The notes beneath the pieces are model-generated. The model worked only from the letters and a program-made list of their open reading frames with translations, was not told the DNA's origin and did not search any database. The translations under genes and the position numbers were made by a program. Shown in pieces: positions 27,538 to 34,359 of a stretch of DNA of 64,000 nt (its first letter is position 1; the number at the start of each line of letters is the position of its first letter). Location of the stretch: NCBI GenBank assembly GCA_013791885.1, contig VMSZ01000001.1, positions 1-64,000 on the forward strand, in the 5' to 3' direction. This DNA comes from Sulfurimonas sp. (lineage in GTDB: Bacteria; Campylobacterota; Campylobacteria; Campylobacterales; Sulfurimonadaceae).

Positions 27538-28583
27538 TGAACACCTTTTTTATAGAGTACAGAGATCCTCTTTTTTCGGTTATTATCTTTTTTGTACTTG
27601 TTTTTGTAATAGCTGTTTTTTCCTACTGGCTAGGAAGATATAAGAAGAAAGAAGATTCGAAATATTTAGACAAATTTTTGCAAGGTTTTCGTTCCCTTCC
27701 TTCTCATGATGAGCTTAAAGTGCTTATTTCTTCTGGGGAACTTTCTGAAAAATCATGGCTTCTTTTGGCACAATCGTATTTTAAAAATGGTGATTATGAA
27801 AAAAGTATAGAGATTTATAATGAACTTTTAAGCATTGGCGGTAAGTCAAATGCCCGCGATACAATGTTTTTACTGGGTCGTACCTATTTTAAGGCTGGTT
27901 TTTTAGAAAGGGCAAGAAAAATATTTTTGGAGATTTTAAAAAATAATCCAAGAACGCCACAAGCACTTAATTATCTTCTTTTGGTCTATGAATATATGCG
28001 AGATTATAAATCAGCCATAGAGGTTCTTGAGCCTTTGGGTGAGTTGCAAAAAGAAACAGTAAATGATGCTGCGTATCTGCAGTCTCTTATGCTTATAAAT
28101 GATGAGTCTAAATCCGGCATCGAAAAAGCGGAATCCTTGCTTAAAATCTATAAAGAGACCAATATTTTGTCATATATGGTATTTGAATACCTTTTTCGCA
28201 TCAATCCAAAGCTGGCATGGAAAAACTTTGACAGTTCTAAAAGTGAACAGTTGAGTGAGTTGTTGTGGCAACTCGATACAAAAAAATTGGATTTAGATAT
28301 AATTGCACAAAACGGCTACTTAAGGGAACTGTATACAGCTCGCGGGGATGTGAAACTGGCAAGTAAAAGTTCTGTTTTTGAATTTGATATGCTTATTAAA
28401 CTCGAAGGAAAATCAAACGCGACTCTTGCGTTTGAGTATATCTGTGATGGGTGTAAACAGACGCACCCTTTTATTTTTAGCCGCTGCAGTTCATGTCACG
28501 CCATTGATACAGCTAGAGTTGAAATGAGTTTAACAAAAGATTATTATAGGAATTTAGTTGAAGAAAATAACTCTTTTCAGTGA
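27537..28583 (+). CDS. Membrane-anchored TPR protein, LapB-like
   Basis: 348 residues: one N-terminal membrane helix (about 12-33), a long run of TPR helices (SWLLLAQSYFKNGDYEKSIEIYNELL near 75-100, AMFLLGRTYFKAGFLERARKIF near 115-135 and later repeats), and a C-terminal rubredoxin-like zinc ribbon (CDGC near 303 and CSSC near 317). This plan matches LapB/YciM, which controls LpxC proteolysis and lipopolysaccharide level. A TPR gene of this type precedes rnhA-rnc in Helicobacter and Campylobacter. Whether it acts on LPS here is inferred from architecture only. Confidence 0.8.
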   Translation: MNTFFIEYRDPLFSVIIFFVLVFVIAVFSYWLGRYKKKEDSKYLDKFLQGFRSLPSHDELKVLISSGELSEKSWLLLAQSYFKNGDYEKSIEIYNELLSIGGKSNARDTMFLLGRTYFKAGFLERARKIFLEILKNNPRTPQALNYLLLVYEYMRDYKSAIEVLEPLGELQKETVNDAAYLQSLMLINDESKSGIEKAESLLKIYKETNILSYMVFEYLFRINPKLAWKNFDSSKSEQLSELLWQLDTKKLDLDIIAQNGYLRELYTARGDVKLASKSSVFEFDMLIKLEGKSNATLAFEYICDGCKQTHPFIFSRCSSCHAIDTARVEMSLTKDYYRNLVEENNSFQ

Positions 28584-28986
28584 TGGAAGCGCACTTGGTA
28601 ACCCCGGGCCAGGCGGATATGGAACCATTCTGAGATTTGGCAACAAAGAAAGAGCTATTGTTGGAGGCGAACCGCATACAACGAATAACAGAATGGAACT
28701 TCTTGGTGTGATTGAAGGCTTAAAAGCACTAAAAGAACCTTGTGAAGTTGATGTTATTTCTGATTCATCTTATGTCGTTAAGGGAATCAATGAGTGGCTC
28801 GAAGGCTGGATTAAAAGGAATTTTAAAAAAGTTAAAAATGTAGACCTGTGGAGTGCGTACATAGAAGCTTCTAGAGACCATAAGATACATGCTATTTGGG
28901 TTCGTGGACACAATGGACATGATGAAAATGAGCAGTGCGACAAGCTGGCTCGAGAAGAAGCTGAGAGGCAAAAAAGTTTATTATGA
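28558..28986 (+). CDS. rnhA: Ribonuclease HI
   Basis: Degrades RNA in RNA-DNA hybrids. The catalytic DEDD residues are visible: Asp in [15 protein letters not shown], Glu in NNRMELLG, Asp in VISDSSYVV and Asp in EQCDKLA. 142 aa. The start is TTG: AGGA lies 7 bases upstream inside the end of the TPR gene, giving a 26-base overlap; no suitable ATG is nearby. A low-efficiency start within an overlap suggests coupled, limited expression. Confidence 0.93.
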   Translation: MKKITLFSDGSALGNPGPGGYGTILRFGNKERAIVGGEPHTTNNRMELLGVIEGLKALKEPCEVDVISDSSYVVKGINEWLEGWIKRNFKKVKNVDLWSAYIEASRDHKIHAIWVRGHNGHDENEQCDKLAREEAERQKSLL

Positions 28987-28993
28987 GGATAAT

Positions 28994-29677
28994 ATGAAAA
29001 AAAATTTAGAAGTTTTACAAAAGGAAATCGGTTATAAATTTAAAGACGAAAAGCTCCTTATCGAAGCGCTGACACACAAAAGTTTTAAGCAGCCCTACGA
29101 TAATGAGCGCTTGGAGTTTTTGGGTGACGCTGTATTGGATTTAATAGTCGGAGAGTATCTCTACACAAAGTTTGCAAATTCTAATGAAGGCAAGCTCTCA
29201 AAAATAAGAGCTTCTTTGGTTAACGAAACAGGCTTTGAAAAATTAGCAATTTATCTGAATTTGGGTGATTATATTTATCTTTCAAACGCAGAAGAGAACA
29301 ATGGAGGAAGAGAAAAAGCCTCTTTGCTTTCCAATGCGTTTGAAGCGCTGATAGGAGCTATCTATCTGGAGTCCGGTCTTGCGACCGTACAAAAAATAGC
29401 GATAGAATTGATAGAAAAAAATCATGATGAAATATCTCTTGACTATCTTTTTAGAGACTACAAAACAACGCTTCAGGAGTTAACACAGGCGAGATTTGGG
29501 ACAATTCCCGATTACAAGCTAGTGGCAAGCCGAGGGCCTGACCATAAAAAAGAGTTCGAAGTTGCTGTTTATATAGAAGATAAAGAGTATGCGAGAGCTC
29601 TGGGAAAAAGTAAAAAAATTGCTCAGCAAGAAGCTGCAAATATTGCTGTTGAGATGCTCAAGAAGGAGTCAAAATGA
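28994..29677 (+). CDS. rnc: Ribonuclease III
   Basis: Cleaves double-stranded RNA for rRNA processing. The N-terminal RNase III domain shows [14 protein letters not shown] (about residues 37-50) and the C-terminal double-stranded RNA-binding domain ends [15 protein letters not shown]. The start is taken as the ATG at 28994 (MKKNLEVL), preceded by GAGGAT and lying 7 bp after rnhA; an open frame 35 codons longer overlaps rnhA and is not needed. About 227 aa, typical. Confidence 0.95.
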   Translation: MKKNLEVLQKEIGYKFKDEKLLIEALTHKSFKQPYDNERLEFLGDAVLDLIVGEYLYTKFANSNEGKLSKIRASLVNETGFEKLAIYLNLGDYIYLSNAEENNGGREKASLLSNAFEALIGAIYLESGLATVQKIAIELIEKNHDEISLDYLFRDYKTTLQELTQARFGTIPDYKLVASRGPDHKKEFEVAVYIEDKEYARALGKSKKIAQQEAANIAVEMLKKESK

Positions 29678-29751
29678 TTTCTTTCACCAAGGGTGAAGCT
29701 TTAGTGACTGAATATAATTTGGACGTGTTCAAATTATATGAGATTTATTAG
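29674..29751 (+). CDS. Candidate 25-aa microprotein between rnc and aroC
   Basis: A 78-bp open frame encoding [20 protein letters not shown] plus five residues. Its ATG overlaps the rnc stop (ATGA) and AAGGAG lies 6 bases upstream, a stronger ribosome site than those of most neighbours. It ends 11 bp before aroC. It could be a real small protein or a coupling leader for aroC. No homology known to me. Confidence 0.4.
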   Translation: MISFTKGEALVTEYNLDVFKLYEIY

Positions 29752-29762
29752 TAGGAAAAATA

Positions 29763-30836
29763 ATGAATAGTTTTGGACAAAAATTAAGATTTAGCACTTT
29801 TGGTGAGTCTCATGGCACAGCACTTGGATGTATATTAGACGGAGTTCCGGCCGGATTAGCCATAGACGAAGCATATATTCAAAGTGAGCTAGATCGAAGA
29901 AAACCGGGTAAAAGCGAGTTTGAGACAGCCAGAAAAGAAGATGACAAAGTTGAGATTCTCAGTGGCGTTTTTGAGGGTCAGAGTACCGGCACACCTATAG
30001 CGATGATTATTTACAATACGAATCAAAAATCTAAAGACTATACGAACATCAAAGATGTATTTCGTCCGGGACATGCTGATTTTACTTACTTTCATAAGTA
30101 TGGTTTACGTGATTACCGCGGCGGAGGGCGCTCTTCGGCTAGAGAAACTGCAGCGAGAGTTGCAGCCGGTGCTGTTGCAAAACTGATGTTGAAAACTCTA
30201 GATATAGAAGTCATGAGCGGTATAAGTGAAGTAGCAGGCATAAAAAGTGAAAAGTTTGATTATGAGAGTGCAAAAAGCAGTATTATTTATGCGTTGGACT
30301 CTGAAAAAGAAGAAGCGCAAAAAGCAGCGATTTTAGAAGCTAAAAACGCACATGACTCTGTTGGCGGCGTTTCTCGCGTTGTTATTAAAGGCTCTCCAAT
30401 AGGCTTAGGACAACCTCTTTATTATAAGCTTGACGGTGTTTTAGCAGATGCCATGATGGGCATAAACGCAGTCAAAGCGGTTGAAATTGGTGATGGTATT
30501 TTAAGTGCTTCGATGCGAGGTTCACAAAATAATGACCAAATAAGAGCCAATGGTTTTGAGTCCAATCATGCTGGTGGAATCCTTGGCGGAATCAGCAACG
30601 GTGAAGATATTGTACTGAACGTCTACTTTAAGCCGACGCCATCCATCTTTAAAGAGCAGCACACGGTAACAAGTGAAAACGCAGAGGTGGACTTTTCTCT
30701 CAAAGGAAGACATGACCCTTGTGTAGCCATTCGTGGAACGGTCGTATGCGAAGCAATGGCAGCTTTGGTTATGGCAGATATGTTACTTTTAAATATGGGT
30801 TCAAATATGAATGGAGTTATGAATTACTATAAATAA
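29763..30836 (+). CDS. aroC: Chorismate synthase
   Basis: FMN-dependent last step of the shikimate pathway (EPSP to chorismate). Signatures: FGESHGTALGCILDGVPAG at the start, DYRGGGRSSARETAARVAAG near 118, and GILGGISNGEDI near 275, with RHDPCVAIR near 320. 357 aa is standard. AGGA precedes the ATG. It closes the rnhA-rnc cluster, as in Campylobacter and Helicobacter. Confidence 0.96.
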   Translation: MNSFGQKLRFSTFGESHGTALGCILDGVPAGLAIDEAYIQSELDRRKPGKSEFETARKEDDKVEILSGVFEGQSTGTPIAMIIYNTNQKSKDYTNIKDVFRPGHADFTYFHKYGLRDYRGGGRSSARETAARVAAGAVAKLMLKTLDIEVMSGISEVAGIKSEKFDYESAKSSIIYALDSEKEEAQKAAILEAKNAHDSVGGVSRVVIKGSPIGLGQPLYYKLDGVLADAMMGINAVKAVEIGDGILSASMRGSQNNDQIRANGFESNHAGGILGGISNGEDIVLNVYFKPTPSIFKEQHTVTSENAEVDFSLKGRHDPCVAIRGTVVCEAMAALVMADMLLLNMGSNMNGVMNYYK

Positions 30837-30861
30837 ATTCACCCGATGAAAGGGTGAATTT
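30835..30861. terminator. Bidirectional terminator between aroC and mrp
   Basis: AAATTCACCC, loop GATGAAA, GGGTGAATTT: a 10-bp perfect stem with flanking A and T runs, starting within the aroC stop codon and ending one base from the mrp stop. Confidence 0.75.
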
Positions 30862-31902
30862 TTAGAGTTTAAACTCAGAATTTTTTAATATATTTTCTAC
30901 AATATCTTGATAATATTTTTTTTGTTCACTGTTACCTAATGAAACAGGAGGCTCACCTTTATCTGAGCCTTCTCGTATTTGCATGTCAAGCGGAATCGCT
31001 CCAAGGAATGGAATTTCATATTTGGCTGCAATTTTTTCTCCACCGCCTGTTCCAAAAATATCGTAACGATTTTTAGTATCAGGAGCGATAAAAAAGCTCA
31101 TGTTCTCCACAATTCCAGCCATTTTCACACCAATATCTTTAAACATCATAACAGCGCGGCTGACATCATCTGTTGCGACGAGTTGCGGTGTTGTCACTAA
31201 AACTGCTGCCGCTATTGGCAACTCTTGGGCAATTGTCAGTTGCACATCGCCTGTTCCCGGAGGCATATCAATAACCATAAAATCAAGCTCACCCCAAGCA
31301 ACATCTTCTAAAAATTGAATGAGTGCGTTTACGGCAACAGAGCTTCTCCAAACAAGAGGTGTATCTTGTGTCGGTGTTGTAAGTGCCACACTCATAATTT
31401 TTATACCGTAGTTCTCAGCGGGGATGATTTTGTCATCATCATTCCATTGGATTCGCTCAATGTCCGTATTTGTAAGTCTTGGGATATTCGGGCCATAAAC
31501 ATCGGCATCAAGAATGCCCACTTTGTAGCCTTTTTGTGCCAGTGCGATGGCAAGATTAACACTTACTGTACTCTTTCCGACTCCGCCTTTGCCGCTTGTA
31601 ACTGCTATGATGTTTTTAGCATAAGGCGCACGGTTGTTTGGAGTGGCAGAATTGCCGTAATTCATATCTTTTTTCGCAAGATTTTTCTTGGTGATGTTGA
31701 GGCGTTCAAATTTGTTTGAAAAATTTTCTTCAATGAGTTTTTTAACATTTAAATAAGATTCATCGCTAATAGTAAGCAGCTCAATGTTCGCGATATTAGC
31801 CGTAACTTTTATCTCACCCAAAAGCTTGAGTTCGCCGATACTTCTATCTACTCCAGGGTACTTTAAATCACTGAGTGCAGTTTTTAAATCTTTACTATTC
31901 AT
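30862..31902 (-). CDS. mrp: Mrp/NBP35-family iron-sulfur cluster carrier ATPase
   Basis: P-loop ATPase that carries and delivers FeS clusters (ApbC/Mrp). 346 residues: N-terminal DUF59-like domain (about 1-85), deviant Walker A GKGGVGKST (about 107-115), LDADVYGPNIPRL, and DMPPGTGD. The CxxC motif found in many Mrp proteins is absent from the C-terminal part (SFF follows IVENM), as in some other bacteria, so cluster binding may differ. Last gene of a three-gene minus-strand operon, overlapping the upstream gene by 8 bases. Confidence 0.9.
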   Translation of the reverse strand: MNSKDLKTALSDLKYPGVDRSIGELKLLGEIKVTANIANIELLTISDESYLNVKKLIEENFSNKFERLNITKKNLAKKDMNYGNSATPNNRAPYAKNIIAVTSGKGGVGKSTVSVNLAIALAQKGYKVGILDADVYGPNIPRLTNTDIERIQWNDDDKIIPAENYGIKIMSVALTTPTQDTPLVWRSSVAVNALIQFLEDVAWGELDFMVIDMPPGTGDVQLTIAQELPIAAAVLVTTPQLVATDDVSRAVMMFKDIGVKMAGIVENMSFFIAPDTKNRYDIFGTGGGEKIAAKYEIPFLGAIPLDMQIREGSDKGEPPVSLGNSEQKKYYQDIVENILKNSEFKL

Positions 31903-32266
31903 AAGGGTTCCCTTTTACTTCTCTAGCAAGCAAGGATGCAGTAGAGTTAGCTTTTTGCGCAAGTTTGGCAAGAGCAGAAGCAGCGCCTGGGTAATCTTTG
32001 CTTAAAGAGTGATAGGTAGCAACTCTTTCTTGAATGAGTGTGTTTAAAAGCTGCGTTGTCTGTGCAAGCGTTCCGTTTGCATCACTTTTATTGAGAAGCT
32101 CTTTAATAAGAAGTTCTCTAGAGTTCATTCCCATCGGCACGCCCACAGTGTTACCAATTGTAATAAATTCTTTTGCGCTGATATAAATACCGGAAAAAAA
32201 AGTATTTAAAAATTGGTTTTCTAAAGCAGTAAATCTGCTTTTTATACTTCCGTGCTTATGTCTCAT
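31895..32266 (-). CDS. Conserved small helical protein of the mrp operon
   Basis: 123 residues, no signal peptide, mostly helical, with an Ala/Ser-rich C-terminal half (AALAKLAQKANSTASLLAREV). It overlaps the upstream LRV gene by 4 bases and mrp by 8, so expression is tightly coupled. I do not recognise a family. The setting between a repeat protein and an FeS carrier suggests an accessory role in cluster assembly, an inference from position only. Confidence 0.6.
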   Translation of the reverse strand: MRHKHGSIKSRFTALENQFLNTFFSGIYISAKEFITIGNTVGVPMGMNSRELLIKELLNKSDANGTLAQTTQLLNTLIQERVATYHSLSKDYPGAASALAKLAQKANSTASLLAREVKGNPYE

Positions 32267-32868
32267 GCTTTACTCTCTAAATTTGCGCGTGCTGCCATAG
32301 CAACATTTGCATCATTATCTTTTGCAAGCTCATTTAAAACTTCTTTTGGAGCATTTTTGTTTTCAGCGAGTCTCATTCTTACCATTTTATCTGCATCGTT
32401 AGCTAATATTTTCAATATTTTAACAGGTGTGCTCGGATTTCCTGAGAGTCCGTCTCTTACAATTTTTTCATCACTGAAAAATTTTTCTAATACAGCCGGA
32501 GAAGTTTTTGGGTTTGTAGCTACAAGAGCACGGACTAGATTAATTTCGTCTTTTGCAAGCTCAGAAAGAACATCTTGGGGAGTATGCGGATTTTTTGCAA
32601 CGGCCCATCTTGCACCCATATCTGCATTGTTTTGAGCTAAATCACGAAGTAACTCTACAATTGTTTCACTATATTCAAGTTCTCTGTCGTAAACCGAAGT
32701 CCTCAAACTAAGGTTCATGGCAACCTGTCCAACAATCTCTTTATGTTCTTTAAATGGGTAGTAAATTGCTTTCACCATCTCAATGTCTAGACCTTTGTCT
32801 TCAAGTAAATCTATGATTTTTGCTTCATCTCTGTTTTGGATAATATTTTTTAAATCAATATTTGACAC
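32263..32868 (-). CDS. Leucine-rich repeat variant (LRV) protein
   Basis: 201 residues made of repeated units of about 24 residues: VRALVATNPKTSPAVLEKF, VRDGLSGNPSTPVKILKIL, VRMRLAENKNAPKEVLNEL, and an earlier ARWAVAKNPHTPQDVLSEL. This NP.TP..VL..L pattern is the leucine-rich repeat variant, first seen in an Azotobacter protein carrying an N-terminal FeS cluster. No N-terminal Cys cluster is visible here. The start is GTG with AGG close upstream. First gene of the operon with mrp. Confidence 0.75.
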   Translation of the reverse strand: MSNIDLKNIIQNRDEAKIIDLLEDKGLDIEMVKAIYYPFKEHKEIVGQVAMNLSLRTSVYDRELEYSETIVELLRDLAQNNADMGARWAVAKNPHTPQDVLSELAKDEINLVRALVATNPKTSPAVLEKFFSDEKIVRDGLSGNPSTPVKILKILANDADKMVRMRLAENKNAPKEVLNELAKDNDANVAMAARANLESKA

Positions 32869-33200
32869 GTGTACCTACTTACTTAATGTGATTATTTTGT
32901 GAGAATATATCCAAGTCTAGCTTTTTGTACTCTAAAATATGGTTCTAATTGAGAAATTTAAGTCCTAGCAATAGTTTTATTCTAAAAAAACTATAACTTA
33001 TATTTATCTATAAGATTATAAAAAAATATATGTTTCATTTGGTAATATAAATTATGTGATAATATTTTGATTTAATTAATTCATAAGAGACACAAGCCTA
33101 TAATGTGACGTTATTCCGTTGAAAGGTATTTCAAACTTTTTTAGCATGCTTGGCTTATTGAGTTAATCGAAATATACAAAAAAATTTAGAAGGAGCACGG
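32869..33200. other. 332-bp AT-rich divergent intergenic region
   Basis: No convincing ORF. It separates the divergent LRV/mrp operon and the molybdoenzyme operon. It contains a TATAAT (33099-33104), about 100 bp before the rhodanese gene, and a weak hairpin followed by a T-run (33119-33142) in the predicted leader. The rest is A/T-rich without clear repeats. Confidence 0.6.
33099..33104 (+). promoter_or_regulatory. Probable promoter of the molybdoenzyme operon
   Basis: GCCTATAATG, a consensus -10, about 100 bp before the first gene of the operon; no recognisable -35. Start of transcription would fall near 33111. Confidence 0.5.
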
Positions 33201-34343
33201 ATGAATAAAATGTTAAAGACATTAGTTTTTGCAGCAACATTAACGTTTACCCCGCTTATGGCATCTGATGAGTATGTGAATAAGGATATTCTTATTTCTG
33301 CTGAAGAAGCTATGAGTTTAATCGGTAAAAAAGACGTAATGTTTGTTTCAGGTGATAGTGACGATGTATATAAATTAGGGCATATTAAAGGTTCAGTCGA
33401 GATGTATGCACACCACTTACATCATTCAGATATTACTGGAGATATGCATTGTGCACCACTCTATCGTTGTGTAGATGATGCTGAGGCATACATTGGTTCA
33501 AAAGGTATAGATAACAATACTATGATTATTGCTTATGACGATTTTAAAGGACCAAATGCTACGGGCGTTTACTCTTTTTTCACGAGTTATGGACATAAAA
33601 ATATAAAAGTGTTAAATGGCGGACGTTCTGCGATGATGGCTATTGACCCTGCACAGATTAAATATGATGGACTCAAAGATAAAATCAAAGATATCAAAGA
33701 TGCGGCCAAACCAGCAAAAAACAAACTCAAAGATGCTAAAAAAGGCACAATTACTTTAACTGATGCCGAAAAAGCGGAACTTGAAGCTGTTATGAAAAAA
33801 GCTTCTGCAGATGAGAAAAGTATCAAAGCTGAGATGGAAGCACTTGAGAACGATTTGATTGTTGTTAAGGGTGAAGAGAAAGTTGAGCCTAAAACATACA
33901 AAATTGATCCAAAGAAAATCGATATCAGCAAGATAGCGGGCAAAGAAGAAATAAAACATGCAATGGAAGACATTCTTAAAAACGGAAAAAATTCTAAATA
34001 TGTAATCATTGATTCTCGCGGTATGGCAGAAATTATCGGTGAAAGAAAAATGGACAATGTTGCTCGTGGAGGACATATTCCAGGTTCAACTTTTATGGAA
34101 TGGAATAAAATCTCTGATCTTGAAAACAGAAAATCTTTCAAATCTGCAAAAGAGTTAAAAGATGTATATGCAAAATACGGCATCACGAAAGATAAAATTA
34201 TTTACGCATATTGTATGGTAGGTGCAGGACGCGGTTCTGAGCATATTACGGCACTTGAGCTTCTTGGTTACGATAACATTAAAGTTTTCACAGGTAGCTG
34301 GGATGTTTGGGGTAATGATATGAATTTACCACTAAAAAGATAA
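33201..34343 (+). CDS. Periplasmic two-domain rhodanese (thiosulfate sulfurtransferase-like)
   Basis: 380 residues with a Sec signal peptide (cleavage near LMA-SDE). Two rhodanese domains: an N-terminal one (about 25-150) without the active Cys (IIAYDDFKGPNATG), as is normal in tandem rhodaneses, and a C-terminal one (about 240-378) with active-site loop CMVGAGR (Cys-338). Between them lies an unusual Lys/Glu-rich, probably coiled insert of about 80 residues (155-235). Rhodaneses transfer sulfane sulfur. It begins a molybdoenzyme operon, 16 bp before the catalytic subunit, suggesting a sulfur substrate or product. The exact donor is unknown. Confidence 0.85.
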   Translation: MNKMLKTLVFAATLTFTPLMASDEYVNKDILISAEEAMSLIGKKDVMFVSGDSDDVYKLGHIKGSVEMYAHHLHHSDITGDMHCAPLYRCVDDAEAYIGSKGIDNNTMIIAYDDFKGPNATGVYSFFTSYGHKNIKVLNGGRSAMMAIDPAQIKYDGLKDKIKDIKDAAKPAKNKLKDAKKGTITLTDAEKAELEAVMKKASADEKSIKAEMEALENDLIVVKGEEKVEPKTYKIDPKKIDISKIAGKEEIKHAMEDILKNGKNSKYVIIDSRGMAEIIGERKMDNVARGGHIPGSTFMEWNKISDLENRKSFKSAKELKDVYAKYGITKDKIIYAYCMVGAGRGSEHITALELLGYDNIKVFTGSWDVWGNDMNLPLKR

Positions 34344-34359
34344 GGGAGAGGTTTAAAAT

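Noticed and set aside
32252..32635. Plus-strand open frame opposite the LRV gene
   Set aside because: Shadow of the repeat protein; its own repeats mirror the LRV units.
33587..34186. 199-codon minus-strand open frame opposite the rhodanese gene
   Set aside because: Antisense shadow of the Lys/Glu-rich rhodanese frame; Ser/Phe/Ile-rich composition, no motif and no ribosome site.
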